DNA of 64,000 nucleotides from Lolium rigidum (Eukaryota; Streptophyta; Magnoliopsida; Poales; Poaceae), in NCBI RefSeq assembly GCF_022539505.1, contig NC_061509.1:207662254-207726253 (forward strand), written 5' to 3'. The position numbers were made by a program, and so were the translations under genes. Numbering within the stretch: the stretch's first letter is position 1; every line of letters begins with the position of its first letter. The notes under the pieces were generated by a model, which ran no database searches, had not been told where the DNA came from, and worked only from the letters and a program-made list of their open reading frames with translations. This document shows positions 1 through 11,284 of the stretch, piece after piece.

Positions 1-350
1 TGGCTCGTGGTGGCGTGGGGAACAAGCGAGGCAAGGTTCAACCGCTCAAGCTACAAAGACGGCACGACCGCTCAACCAGGTCGACGCGAGATCGGTGATC
101 TTGCGGATTCGGCGCGTGCTGCAAACGCCCCCGCGCGCGCGATGGATGGATGTGGGCTTTCGCTCCGCGATCGATCGATCGATCTCGCTATATCGGCACA
201 GCGCGCGCGGAGGGCAATTGGGCTCCCCAGGCGCCCCGATCTCTCGGAGCACCCCGATAGATACCACCATGGGATCGGCAAGGCGGCAGCCGCTCCTCGT
301 CCCGCCAGGAGGAGGAGGAGGAGGAGGAGGCGCGTCGACTCGGGCGGCCG
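1..350 (+). promoter_or_regulatory. Upstream region of the SPT2-like gene
   Basis: GC-rich sequence upstream of the TATA box. It contains a run of overlapping GATC palindromes around 168-184, long CG-rich alternations, and an (AGG)8 run ending about 20 bp before the TATA element. Long open frames cross it on both strands, but they have low-complexity Arg/Pro/Gly composition and no recognisable domain, so I read it as a promoter/CpG-rich region. The promoter role is inferred from position. Confidence 0.5.
307..330 (+). repeat. (AGG)8 microsatellite
   Basis: Eight uninterrupted AGG triplets directly upstream of the presumed core promoter. On the other strand this is a CCT run, a composition common in plant promoters and leaders. 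Confidence 0.9.
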
Positions 351-358
351 CTATAAGT
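351..358 (+). promoter_or_regulatory. TATA box of the SPT2-like gene
   Basis: CTATAAGT sits about 140 bp upstream of the leader splice donor and 735 bp upstream of the start codon. With the leader intron removed, a start near 380-390 would give a 5' UTR of roughly 200 nt. Transcription start is inferred. Confidence 0.55.
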
Positions 359-491
359 ACGTACCCAGGGCTCCCACCCCCGCCCACGCGCGCGCCAGGA
401 GAACCAGACGAGACGATCCGCAGGACGCACGCGAGGAGAGCTCCGCCTCGATCTTCTCCTTCCGGCGACCCGGGACTCGCGACATCGTCAG

Positions 492-991
492 GTGAGCTCG
501 ATAGATCCGATATCTCTCTCGCCGTGAGCAATTCCGTCGTCGATCGCTTCTCTGTTCGATCGATCGCCTGCCTCCCCGCGTTGCCGGGATCGATCGAGGC
601 GGTTGCGCGTCTAAAGTTAGGGTTCTTTGTTTTCGACGACTTGATCTTCTCGTTCGGTTCCGGAAAACGCGTTCTTGTTCCTTTTAGACGGAAAATTCTT
701 TCCTTCGATACAATTTTGTTTCTTTTTTACCATATACAATCAAGGCTTTCGCCGCTGCGTGTTTAGAGCTAGGGTTCTTTACTTCTTTGTTTCCGCCGAC
801 TTGATCTTTTCGTTCGCTTCCGGAAAACGCGTTCTTGTTCCTTTTTTAGACGGAAAATCTTTCCTTTGGTACTAGTTCGTTTCTCTTTTTACATAGAAAG
901 TTTCCGATCTCGTTTGTTTCTTGTTGAACACGATCGAGGACTTTTCTTTCATCTAGGTTCGATTTGCTGTGTGTATACTCATTGATTTCAG
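492..991 (+). other. 5' UTR leader intron of the SPT2-like gene
   Basis: A strong donor (CAG/GTGAGC) follows a CG-rich first exon, and an acceptor (TGATTTCAG) ends at 991. Between them lies T-rich sequence typical of plant introns. A second noncoding exon piece (992-1086) then leads into the ATG. Long leader introns often enhance expression of plant housekeeping genes; that role here is inferred. Confidence 0.6.
611..872 (+). repeat. Tandem duplication inside the leader intron
   Basis: Two copies, about 611-712 and 764-872, share the order TTAGGGTTCTTT-like start, CGACTTGATCTT, CCGGAAAACGCGTTCTTG and AGACGGAAAAT, with a few substitutions and small indels. Period is about 152 bp. Confidence 0.8.
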
Positions 992-1086
992 GCTTCATCA
1001 TCAAAAAGCTCACACATAATCAAATCCGACCTTTCTTGTAGGAACTATTATTCTGAGTTGCGTTCGGTGAGATCATAGTCGAGGAG

Positions 1087-3404
1087 ATGGCGAACTACGA
1101 CGACTATGAAACCAATGTAAGATCTCTCTCTTGCCATTTAAACGCATCTTTTGTTTCTTCATTGTTTTGGTCAAGTAATTCCCAATAACATGATTGTCCA
1201 TAGATTAAAAAGGAACCCAACAAGATCGTATCACAAATTCACAACTATACGCTCTAATTAGCCATTGCTTATATGCATGATTAGCAGATCGCCTTCTTAA
1301 TTTTCTTAATAATGGCATTGATTGATGTGCATCCAGCTAATGGAGGACGAGTACGACGACCTTGATGATTTTATCGTTGGAAGCGATAATGAGGGAGAGG
1401 AGGAGGAGCTTCCGGATGCTGAGGAGGAGGAACAAGCTGAAGAAGAACAACAAGTAGAAGAAGCGGTTGAGGAAGAAGAGCCTCCGGTTGGCGTGCAAGA
1501 GATCCTTTCCATAAGGGAGCAATTAAAGGCCAAATACAGGAAACAACATCTGTCTGCCGGCGCCGGGACCTCCAGCTGCTCGCCGTCTGTGCAAGAGCCG
1601 GCCAGGTCCAGGTACTGATAATGTAGTTTTCGCATGGTTTTCTTGATTATAGCATTCTCTTTTAGCTGTTAACGGCGTCACTAATTCGTTGTAGATTTGG
1701 CACCTTCTTTGGGCCATCCACGCCTGCACTTGCTCCTCGACTGATCGAAGCAGGGAGCTCATCGATCATGAGGGAGATTCAGAACGTACCGTCAAGAGTA
1801 TGTACTACACTACTAAACTTGTTGAAGAATCTTATTTTTCTGATCTGTCAAGTAACACTTCACACTTGCGTAATAATTGTCCGCAGAGAGATGCTGCTCC
1901 GTCGTCTTCGAAATCGGAGCCAAATGCAAGCGACCATGAGCAGAAACCTAAGATCATAACAAAGGTTAAACGAAAGGTTGACACCCTTAGAGAGAACAGG
2001 GACTACTCGAACCTCTTCTCAGACGATGCTGATACACCTGCTCCCCCAACGAAGGAACAGCAAGAATCTAAGCCTGTTGTGTCCCCCAAAACTGGTGCGT
2101 ACTTACTAGTTAAGCTCCCATTTGTTTGGACAATTAATTTCTTTGTCAACATACTTTAATCTTTTGTACATCCACAGAGGTCGAGGTCTGCAGCAGACCA
2201 ATGCAAGCTGCTGGAAAAAACAACAATGTGCACGCAGGCCAGCCTACCAGAACACCAAAGGACCATGGATCCGTTCAGGTCCGTGTACAGAGCAAGGTGT
2301 CTTCTCAGGTGAAGAAGCAGCCACTGCCACTACCAAACGGGAGAAAGACGAATCCTTCAGTCAGCAGCGGATCCAGACCGTCCAACGTCAAGAAAGCTCC
2401 TGGGTTGCAGGCATCCTCTAATGGCCAAAACCTGCAGCGTCCGTTGCAGAGCAAGAGGCCACAGGCATCGCCTGCTGGTCAGAAGCAGCTTCCGTCACAA
2501 GCCCAACGGCCGCCTCAGGGTCAGAGGCATCAGAACCATGTCCCGCCATCGTCGCAAGTTCGAAGGGTGAATTCGTCTGTGCAAAGCCTGCAGCATTCTG
2601 CACAGACGGGATCTGCCCTGCCTCAGGACAGACAAAAAATGATACAAAAACGGCCGGTTCCATCCTTAAAACCAAAGGTGACATTTCTTAACACATCCTG
2701 TTTTACCCCTGCCGATATTTTAATCCTATCAAAACTACAGAAATGTACTACCAATTATTCTAAAATGATAATCTGAATATGGTTTTGCAGCCATCTCCAA
2801 CAAGTGCCGTTTACAATGCTCACGGCAAGACAAAGGTTGGACTGAAAAGGAAACTCAGTGAAGAGGAGAGAGTTCGTCAGTTGGTCAGAGAGACGATAAA
2901 GTATGCTTGTTTCTTATTATTAATTGCCGTCTTTGGTACTATTATATTTTTCAGTTATCGTACAGAACTGGTTTTGTTATTCTACTTCCTAAAAATGGTA
3001 TCCGTAACCCACTACAGATAAAGCTGAGTATATCCTGGTGTTTCATTACTGATTGCTGTTGCTTTTGCACGCTGTTGCTTTTGTCCTACGCGTGCAGGTA
3101 CAATCCGGCTAAATACGCTGGCAGAGATGAGGATGATAGAAACATGGTAGCAGGTTTTGCCAGCATACAGATGGAAGAGAGAAGAAGGTACATTATGTTC
3201 TCTTTCATGCCGCCTTCGTAGCGATCTGTACAGACTTTGGTGACAATGATTTTTTAAAACAGTACTGATTTTTTCCATTGTTGTTTTCTTGAATACAGTG
3301 CAAAGCTTGGAAGAAAGGAGGATCAAGAGCAATTGCTCATGATTCAGGAAGAAGAGAGGCGTGAACGGGCAAAGAAGAAGAAAAAGCAACCGGCACAATC
3401 GTAG
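1087..3404 (+). CDS. SPT2: SPT2-like chromatin protein, eight coding exons
   Basis: Coding exons by my splice reading: 1087-1116, 1337-1611, 1695-1797, 1887-2094, 2178-2677, 2791-2900, 3098-3187 and 3299-3404. All introns are GT-AG and phases join cleanly to 1422 nt (473 residues). The N-terminus is very acidic (about residues 13-55). A FGTFFGPS motif follows near residue 104, then a long basic Gln/Pro/Ser-rich middle (about 205-372). The C-terminal 100 residues carry the SPT2 signature: YAGRDEDD, a conserved EERRR stretch, then a KLGRKEDQE helix and a Lys-rich end. SPT2 proteins are nuclear histone chaperones that bind H3-H4 and act during transcription elongation; that role is family knowledge. 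The first ATG after the leader intron is chosen because MANYDDYE runs in frame into the acidic region across intron 1. It has no neighbouring cellular gene in the window and looks intact. Confidence 0.88.
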
Positions 3405-3530
3405 AAGATTTAGGGCCCTAGTAGCCATAAATTGTGCACCTCTATTGCCTAATTTCCAGGCATATATAAAGTTAAGGATTGTAATATCTCATGAGTATGA
3501 GATGACTCTTACATTTTGATGGTTCATCTT
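3405..3530 (+). other. 3' UTR of the SPT2-like gene
   Basis: AT-rich sequence after the stop, with an ATATAAAG-type near-upstream element around 3465 and a small hairpin (ATCTCAT/ATGAGAT, 3486-3503). The cleavage site cannot be fixed from sequence alone; a TTTTGATGGTT stretch near 3515 would fit the end of the transcript. Confidence 0.45.
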
Positions 3531-4254
3531 AGTTCAGCAAGAGACCTCGACACTTTCCTGGGTAATGGCATCTTTGGTGGCCCGGCCAATTTTGAACATT
3601 GAATCGAATGTGTCCAATTCGGTTTGTTTGGGTTAGGCTGCGGACACAAAATCGGTTGCTCCCCTAGCTTTATCCGTTTGGGGAGCAAACTAGCAGCCTG
3701 ACGCAATAAATTTCCCACCATCATGGATGATGATGTGATTAATACTGGTGCTAGCATCCCTCGCGGGCAGCTGTTTCCGATGACTGGATTTTTGTTTCCC
3801 ATGTGCAGCCTGGCTGTTTCTCCCACTGGCCGTAGATATAAGAGCCCCTCCACCAAGGGAGGGCAAACCCTAACCAGCCCACCAACATCCATGGCCCACC
3901 ACAGCCCACCCTGGGTGAGGATCAACATGTGAGCGCTACCCTGATGGCGACGCTCGTCATCCAGGAGGCATTCGAGGAACCAAAGCGTATGGCGCCGCTA
4001 AGGCTCGCGAGGAGCAGTTCGGGATGTACGTCAAGGTCCTCGACTCGAGTGTATGGGGAAGGAGGCGGAAGCCACGGTGGCCTAGGCCATCACCGAGGAG
4101 ATGGAGCGGGAAGCACGTGAGGCGGCGGACAAGGAACAAGAACGGGCGATGCAGGTGACGTTGAGGATGATCGCCGACATGGGCATTCTCAAAGCGCAAG
4201 CCGACGCCGATATGGTCGTGGTAGGGCGTGCGACAGTGGGTTAGGTTAACCAAC
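3531..4254 (+). pseudogene. Decayed genic or transposon remnant, unidentified
   Basis: About 720 bp between the SPT2-like gene and the first LTR. No intact reading frame runs through it. Around 3990-4240 a broken frame gives EEQFGMYVKVLDSSVWG, and then a Glu/Arg-rich helical stretch, which resembles the C-terminal coiled part of plant transposon-derived or NAM-associated proteins. I do not recognise it securely. The retroelement LTR at 4255 truncates it. Confidence 0.25.
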
Positions 4255-4963
4255 TGTTGGGGGGATGACCCCCGGTATGCCAAAGGCATGCCAAACCGGA
4301 TGGTTTGAGCCATCAAGATACCGGTTTAATGTTCGTACCGGAACTTAGAGATAAGAACTTAGCTAAGTGAAGCTAAGCCGGTATCCCCAAGAGGGGTATG
4401 CCGGAACCGGATAAGAAGATGCCGGGCTACCGGAAGGAAGAGCAGGTCGGCAGGACTGGTCAAAGATTCTCTCCAGAGCTAGAAGACAAGGATGAGCTAA
4501 GCAAAGTAGCTTTAGACGAAGGGCTGACGATAAAGAGAAGGATGACGGTCAAAGAAGTCGGAGGACGTCAGCATCCCTGATTAAAGAGGCCTCCGGTGTC
4601 TTCTATGATTAAAGTAGCTTTGTAAAGTAGTTTGTCTAGTCAAAGATACCATTAGGGTTTCTTGCCCTGTAAGCCACCCTCTCCCCTATATAAGGAGAGG
4701 GGGCAGCCCCTCTTACGGGCGAACACGAACACACAAGAACACTTGTACTGAGAAACTTGTATCCTGTTGAGATCAATAAAGAAGATGATCTAGAGCGAGT
4801 TCTTCCTTATGTCTTTCTTCTTGAACCTCTAGCCTTGGTTAAGTTCTTGAGGAAACCATCCGGAAGTTCATCCCATCTAATCACAAACCCTCCCCGAATC
4901 CTCTTGCGTCCATTCGGCCCCAACCTAAGCCATCCTATGGCATCTGTTTGTTCACCACGACGA
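4255..4963 (+). repeat. 5' LTR of the Tat-like element
   Basis: It starts with TGTTGGGGGGATGAC and ends just before the primer binding site. The expected CA end is mutated, so the right boundary is approximate. A TATA box (CTATATAAGG, about 4684-4693) sits in the middle, followed by a short R/U5 region. No partner LTR is present, so a target site duplication cannot be tested. Confidence 0.75.
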
Positions 4964-4967
4964 CGGT

Positions 4968-4985
4968 TGGCGCCCACCGTGGGGC
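4968..4985 (+). other. Primer binding site
   Basis: TGGCGCCCACCGTGGGGC directly follows the LTR. It begins with TGG, the complement of a tRNA CCA end, and the same motif is common after plant gypsy LTRs. I did not assign the tRNA. Confidence 0.7.
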
Positions 4986-5657
4986 ATGAAGTGGCGCTTG
5001 CTGGAATACATATTCGGGCGGGCATCCTCGAGGTCGCCGGCGAGCGGACGGTGTACTGCGCTCGTCCGGAGCTTCTACTCCATCGACTTCATCAACGACA
5101 ACGCGGGCTGCTTCGCCAACGGCGGCATCTTCCCCAAGAACAGCCGCATCATCGAGTTCGGCAGCCACCGCGTCTACTTCGGCACCGTCCCCGTGCGCCA
5201 GCGCCTCTCGCCGGTGCTGGTGGCACCGGACCCGCCAAGGTGGCTCTGTGCAGGCCGCGCCGCCGGCAGCGTCGAGGTGATGATGGCTGGCGCAGCCGGC
5301 GCGGGCAAGGAGGCTGCGGACGAAGTTGCTGGTCGTGCGGCTGCGACCCGTGCGGCCAAGCCACCGTTGGAGCGCGACACCGGCGCGCCGGGAGCGTCTT
5401 CCGCACCACCGGCAACACCTCTCCAAGCGGCGATGAACGTGCTGGCAACGCCCATCGCGCAAAACATCGACCCGGCAACGGCTCAGGCGGAGCTGGAGGC
5501 GCAACGCCAGAAGATACTCGAGAGCGGCAAGGACGTCGTCAGGGCGCAGCGCGAGCTGAACCTAACCGTACGTGAGTATAACGCTGCCCATGGCTTTGCT
5601 TCGTTAGCGCTCATGTTGCTAGGATACCGGAGAACCGGCTTAAGGCTCGCAATCTAG
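4986..5657 (+). pseudogene. gag N-terminal region, frameshifted
   Basis: An open frame of 223 codons starts right after the primer binding site. Its first part is leader-like. The second part (about residues 150-205) is Ala/Glu/Gln-rich and helical, as in the N-terminus of Tat-lineage Gag. It goes out of frame near 5600 and joins the main gag frame only by a shift, so no intact Gag is made. Confidence 0.55.
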
Positions 5658-5783
5658 ATCGGGATTTGCGTAAGGAAGTTCTTACCGGCAAGAGTACCTC
5701 CGCATCTGCTAGCATCGTAGAGAAACCTAAGTACGGTAGCCCGGATAAAACCATAAAAGCTACTAAGGCTGCTGTAGATCCGT

Positions 5784-7481
5784 GTGACTCGCTTACCGGA
5801 GAAGCTACGGCAAAACAACAAGAGCGTGTCGAGAGCTGCTAGATACCGTAGAGCAGCGAACGCTGAGCAGCTGGCTAAGCTGAACAAGGCTATAGCCTCG
5901 AAATCCGCGCGTTCAACAAAGAATGCCGGAAGCAAGTCCCATGGGCAGGCCTCGTCCCCCCATCCGGACAGAAGAAGAGAAAAAGAAGTGAACGCACAGC
6001 AGATGACTGTGTATGATCCGGTTCTTGCCGGTAAACAACAAGCCGGGCAACACGATGCCGGTAGGAAAAGCCAAGGGGCAGAGCGAGGCTACGCCAAAGT
6101 AGGCTACGCCGGAAACAATCATGCCGGTAGACATGAAACCGGGCAAAACTATCCGGCTGCAAGGGCAGCGTATGATGAGGAGGAGATGCCTCCACCAAGG
6201 TACCGGCAGGCAAGGGCCGCGGCGCCAGAACATTACGATGAAGCTGATTCAACAAGACTCACTGCTTACCGGAAACCTTTGGGAGAGCGGTTGGGAGAAA
6301 GAAACTTGCCGGAACGGGATGCGAGGCACCGTCTGGATAGAGTGTACCTGTCTGAAATGATTGAGGCAGAGGGTCCTCCGGGTCCAAAGTGCTTTGGCCC
6401 GAGGATCATGAAAGAGCCACCACCAGTTCGCAACTTTGAGTTGCCCCGTGACACCAAAACATATGATGGCACCACTAAGCCGGAAGACTGGCTCGCGGAT
6501 TACGTGACCGCGGTATACGTTGCTGGTGGCGGAGGAGTCATAGCTGGAGGAGGAAACCGGCGTTGGGCCGTGAGAATCGTACCGACGTTCCTAGTAGGAC
6601 CGGCAAGAATTTGGCTGAACAACTTGCCGGAAGGAAGCATAAATGGCTGGTTGGATTTTGAGGAAGCTTTTGTGAGCAACTTCAGCAGCACATACAGAAG
6701 GCCAAACAGGCCTCAGCAGCTTGCTTTGTGCGTGCAGCGCCCGCAAGAAACAAACCGGGATTACCTGACTCGGTGGAACTCCACCAGAAACTCTTGTGAA
6801 GGAGTGACAGAGGCACAGGCCATCGCTTGGTTTAGCCAGGGATGCCGGCGAGGTTCGCCTTTGTGGCAAAGGCTGCAGAGGAACATGCCGACAACGTTGG
6901 CGGAGATGATGCGTGTGGCGGATAACTATGCGTTGGGAGACCCAATGCAACCGGCGATACAAGCAGAGCCGGAACAATCAAACCCGCCTCAGCAGCAATA
7001 CCGGGATAACCGGAACAACAAAAGGAGGGAAGATTTCCCGGATCGAAGGTATGGCTCGCGGCAAGTTGCTGCTTGTGCAAGAAAACTCGATGCCGGCGGC
7101 AGCCGGAGGCAAAGAACCGGATAGCAGCCATGGGCAGGTCCTAAGAAACGATGGGTCGAAAAGAAACCCCGGGGCCAGAAAAAGAGCCGGCAAGAACCCG
7201 CAAAGTACACCATGGAAGCTGCCATGGACCAACCTTGCCGGTGGCACACACCGAATCCGGCTCACCCGTCGAACCACTTGACAAAAGATTGTACCTGGAC
7301 CAAGTACTTGATGCAAAAGGGGGCGGTAAAAGACACTCAAGGACAAGGGGGCAATGCAATGATGCCACCACCGGACATGCCGTGTCAGCAGCAGCTACCA
7401 CCACCACCACCGCTTACCGGGGCAAACGCCTTGCCGGTACACCCTCAGCAAAACAGACAACAGTATTAGCAAGTCAATCAG
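5784..7481 (+). pseudogene. gag (capsid domain) of the Tat-like element
   Basis: The main frame (5784-7124) has a low-complexity, charged N-terminal half. A retrotransposon gag domain follows, at about residues 255-400, with conserved features such as the GPARIWLNNLPEGSI stretch and a DYLTRWN motif. Gag coats the RNA inside cytoplasmic particles. After about 7060 the frame shifts; the shifted frame (7212-7469) carries a Pro/Gln-rich tail and stops at 7467. The listed start is a GTG, so no genuine start codon is claimed. Neighbours are the gag N-terminal piece upstream and protease downstream. Confidence 0.75.
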
Positions 7482-8339
7482 GTGGGAGAGGGCTACGGCC
7501 AACCACCTCCACCGACACCCTTGGGCCGAAACATTTATAAGGACCCAGATGTGTGTTGTGTCGTGTTCGTCACCGAGCCGACAGACAAGCAAAGCCTGCG
7601 CCGTCGTTCCATGGAGGTGAACGCGGTGATGCCGGCAGTGCCAAAATACATGCCGTGGTCAGAGCAGGAACTCTCATGGTCATACCGGGATCACCCTAAA
7701 ATCATGCCGAACCCGGGTGGCTACGCTCTCGTGGTGGACCCAATCATGAAAGGGCCAACGACTCGCGTCAAGTTCAGCAAGGTGCTGATAGACAATGGGA
7801 GTAGCATAAACATAATGTACAAGCACACCATGCATACGCTGGGCATAACAGAAAACATGCTTCAGCCAACACACACGACGTTCCATGGAATCGTTCCGGG
7901 TTTGTCCTGCGCACCGGTTGGAAAAGTCCGGGTAGATGTGTCGTTTGGAGGACGTGACAATTGCCGGGTTGAAAACCTTGAGTTCGAGGTGGTGGACTTA
8001 GATAGTCCGTACCATGCATTGCTGGGGAGACCGGCGCTGGCGGCCTTCATGGCCTCGACCCACACGGCGTATCTCAAGATGAAGATGCCGGCACCTCGTG
8101 GACCCTTGACTGTGGTGGGAAACTACAAAATCTCACTGGAAACAGCATCTGCCGGATCAAACCTAGCGGAATCGCTGGTGATCGCGGAGGAAAAAAGAAG
8201 GATGCAAACCGCAGTTGCGCGCGCTCGGTCCTCACGGTTGAGCTTAGCGGCAATGAGTGCAAGTACGAGCGCTCCAGCGTTCAAACCGACAAAGGAAACA
8301 AAGGACATCGTGCTTGGACCCGGCTTTCCACGAACGTAG
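7482..8339 (+). pseudogene. Aspartic protease region
   Basis: Frame of 285 codons with a retropepsin-like core. The active-site motif reads DNGSSIN (about residue 101) where DTG/DSG is usual, so the catalytic triplet is altered to DNG. An LGRPAL motif near residue 181 marks the end of the fold. Retropepsins cut Gag-Pol. The altered triplet, together with frameshifts on both sides, argues for an inactive copy, although some plant gypsy families do carry DNG here. Confidence 0.7.
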
Positions 8340-8429
8340 CGTTCGTATCGGTGCCGGTCTCGGTGAGGCATAGGAAAGCGCGCTCGTCGGCTTCCTCCGT
8401 GAGAATCGGAATATCTTTGCATGGTCTAT

Positions 8430-9805
8430 CGATGACTTGGTAGGTGTTCCGAGGAGCTGGCTGAGCACTCTCTTAACGTCCGGAAAGATGCCAAGCCGGT
8501 GCGACAACCATTGCGCCGGTTCGCTGAAGATAGGAGGAAGATTATTGGAGAAGAGGTGACGAAGATGTTAGTTGCCGGTTTCATTGTGGAAGTCACGCAT
8601 ACTGAGTGGCTGGCCAATCCGGTGATGGTCGAAAAGAAGAAAGACGAGAACCTGGAGGCAAAAGCTCCAAAGGTATGGTGCATGTGCATCGACTACACCA
8701 ACCTCAACAAGGCTTGCCCAAGAGACCCTTTTCCTTTACCGCGGATCGATCAAGTGATTGATTCCACTGCTGGGTGTGAGCTGTTGTCTTTCCTGGATGC
8801 ATATTCCGGTTTCCACCAAATCCCCTTGAAAAAGGAAGATCAAATAAAAACTGCGTTCATTACCCCGCACGGGGCTTACTGCTATATCACTATGCCTTTT
8901 GGTTTGCGCAACGCTGGTGCAACGTACCAGCGCTGTATGCAAAAATGCTTGTTTGATCAAATCGGAAAGAATGTGCAAGTATATGTGGATGACATTGTGA
9001 TAAAAACCAAGGTAAAAGATACCCTAATTGACGATATCCGGCAAACATTCGATAACCTAAGAAGGTTCCGGATGAAACTCAATCCGACAAAATGTACTTT
9101 CGGTGTCCCTGCCGGCAAGTTGCTTGGTTTCCTTGTCTCAAGCCGAGGCATTGAGGTCAATCCGGTAAAGATCCGGGCAATTGAGAGAATGACGATACCG
9201 CAGGATCTAAAGGACATACAAAAGTTTACCGGAAGCTTAGCATCGCTAAGCCGGTTCATAAGCAGGTTAGGAGAAAAGGCCTTGCCACTTTATGCTTTAA
9301 TGAGAAAATCCGATAAGTTCGTCTGGACCCCTCAGGCAGACGCAGCGTTTAAGGAGCTGAAAACAATGCTGGCCACCGCGCCGATATTGGCTTCGCCGTT
9401 GGAAAGAGAGCCGATGTTGCTATACATAGCAGCAACCAACCGGGTCGTGAGTGTTGTTGTGGTGGTAGAAAGAGAAGAGGAAGGAAAAACCGTCCGGAGG
9501 CCGGTATACTACCCGAGCGAGGTGCTCTCCCTCTCAAAGCAAAACTACCCGCACTTCCGAGAAAATGACCTATGGCGTGTTCATGGCCGCCACAAAGCTC
9601 AAGCACTACTTTGAGGAACATCCTATGAAGGTGGTGAGTGAAGCACCCATCTCCGATATCATGTGCAACAAGGACGCTAGCGGCAGGATTGCGAAATGGG
9701 CAATACAGATATCACCGTATGTACCGGTATACGAAAGAAGAGACGCCATCAAATCGCAAGCTTTAGCTGATTTTTTGGTCGATTGGGCGGAAATGCAGTG
9801 CAAGC
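8430..9805 (+). pseudogene. Reverse transcriptase and start of RNase H, truncated
   Basis: Frame 8499-9614 covers the RT fingers and palm. Visible landmarks are CIDYTNLNKACP, LDAYSGFHQI, a PFGLRNAGATYQR block and the catalytic YVDDIV (about residue 162). The RT thumb and the start of RNase H follow. Near 9565 the frame shifts by one, and homology continues to 9805 (ADFLVDW). There the WHAM-like LTR interrupts it. No integrase remains. RT copies the element RNA into DNA in the particle. Confidence 0.85.
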
Positions 9806-11197
9806 TGATACGTCCAAAATGTATCTACTTTCCCGAACACTTTTGCTATTGTTTTGCCTCTAATTTGTGTATTTTGGATGCAACTAACACGGACTAACGC
9901 TGTTTTCAGCAGAACTGTTCTGGTGTCTCGTTTTTGTGCAGAAATCCAACTTTCGGGAAAAACCTCGGGATTTTGACGAAAGGGTCTATTTTCCCAGAAT
10001 GCGACGGAGCCGGAAGGACAATTGAAGTGGAGGCCCGAGGCCCCACACCACATGGCGGCGCGGCCCGGGGGGGCCGCGCGGCCATGTGGTGTGGCCCCTC
10101 GGCCGGCCTCCGACGCCCCCCTTCGGACTACTTATTCGCCTCGACCTAAAAACGCACGGAGAGAAGTCGAAGTCGCCAGAAACCCTCCGGAACGCCGCCA
10201 CATCGCGAAACTCCGTCGCGGGAGCCGAAGTCTCCGTTACGGCACTCCGCCGGGACGGGAATTGGAGGAGATCATCACCGTCATCACCGCCAACGCCTCT
10301 CCATCAACCAGCCATGTTTCCCCCATCCATGTGTGAGTAATTCCCCCGCTGTAGGCCGAAGGGGATGGTAGGGATTGGATGAGATTGGTCATGTAATAGC
10401 ATAAGATTGTTAGGGCATAGTGCCTAGTGTCCAGTAGATGGTACTTTTATGATATTGTTGCAACTTGTTATGCTTAATGCTTGTCACTAGGGCCCGAGTG
10501 CCATGATCTCAGATCTGAACATGTTATTATTTCATCATGATATTCATTGTTTATGGTCTTACCTGCAAGTTGTATACACATGTCGTTGTCCGGAACCAAT
10601 GGCCCCGAAGTGACGAAATCGGGACAACCGGAGGGAATGGTAGCGATGTGAGGATCACATGTGTTCACGGAGTGTTAATGCTTTGCTCCGGTACTCTATT
10701 AAAAGGAGTACCTTAATATCCAGTAGTTTCCCTTGAGGCCCGGCTGCCACTGGCTGGTAGGACAAAAGATGTTGTGCAAGTTTCTCATTGCGAGCACGTA
10801 CGACTATAATTGGAACACATGCCTATTGATTGATTAGTACTTGGATACCGTTTTATTATTATCTGCAAATGCCCTGCTATGATTGTTACATGAGTTTCTC
10901 TCATCCATGCAACGTCCGTCATCCGTCCCCGTGCCTACAGTATTTTAATCCTGCTGTTTACTAAAATCACTACTGCTGTCTTTGTTACTCTGCTGCTGTT
11001 ATTTCACTACTGCTCATTGCTATAAAGCTGTTACTCTCGATAAACTCTTGCGAGCAAGTCTGTTTCAGGTGCAGCTGAATTGACAACTCCGTTGTTAAGG
11101 CTTTCAAGTGTTCTTTGTCTCCCCTTGTGTCGAATCAATAAATTGGGTAATACTTCCCTCGAAGACTGTTGCGATCCCCTATACTTGTGGGTCATCA
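9806..11197 (+). repeat. LTR (1392 bp), WHAM-like
   Basis: Starts TGATACGTCCAAAATGTATC and ends GGGTCATCA. The U3 carries a large GC-rich hairpin (10043-10094). The reverse-strand sequence at 12788-13678 matches its first roughly 880 bp. Confidence 0.8.
10043..10094 (+). other. GC-rich hairpin in the LTR U3
   Basis: Outer arms CCACACCACATGG and CCATGTGGTGTGG pair perfectly around an inner GC-rich stem. A copy with compensating changes lies at 13385-13438. Confidence 0.8.
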
Positions 11198-11208
11198 AGA
11201 CTATTTTC

Positions 11209-11226
11209 TGGCGCCGTTGCCGGGGA
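11209..11226 (+). other. Primer binding site, tRNA-Asp type
   Basis: TGGCGCCGTTGCCGGGGA, 11 bp after the LTR end, is complementary to the 3' end of plant tRNA-Asp. Confidence 0.9.
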
Positions 11227-11284
11227 GCATAGCTTTATTTGGAAGTTCACTTGGATTGATATTGTTCGCTGCAAATTCTCCATC

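Larger units (their letters stand above)
4255..9805 (+). mobile_element. Tat-like Ty3/gypsy retrotransposon, 5' two thirds
   Basis: LTR, primer binding site, gag, aspartic protease, reverse transcriptase and the start of RNase H lie in gypsy order on the plus strand. Several frameshifts and stops make it inactive. It ends abruptly at 9805 where a WHAM-like LTR begins. RNase H remainder, integrase and 3' LTR are not found elsewhere in the window, so they were deleted or lie beyond the gap. The element is strikingly rich in CCGG and GCCGG words. Confidence 0.85.

Noticed and set aside
7..766. Long open frames on both strands upstream of and across the TATA box
   Set aside because: Low-complexity Arg/Pro/Gly or Ser translation, crossing the promoter and leader intron; explained by GC-rich composition.
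11209..11226. Possible tRNA gene
   Set aside because: Only the 18 bases complementary to a tRNA 3' end are present, so it is a primer binding site.
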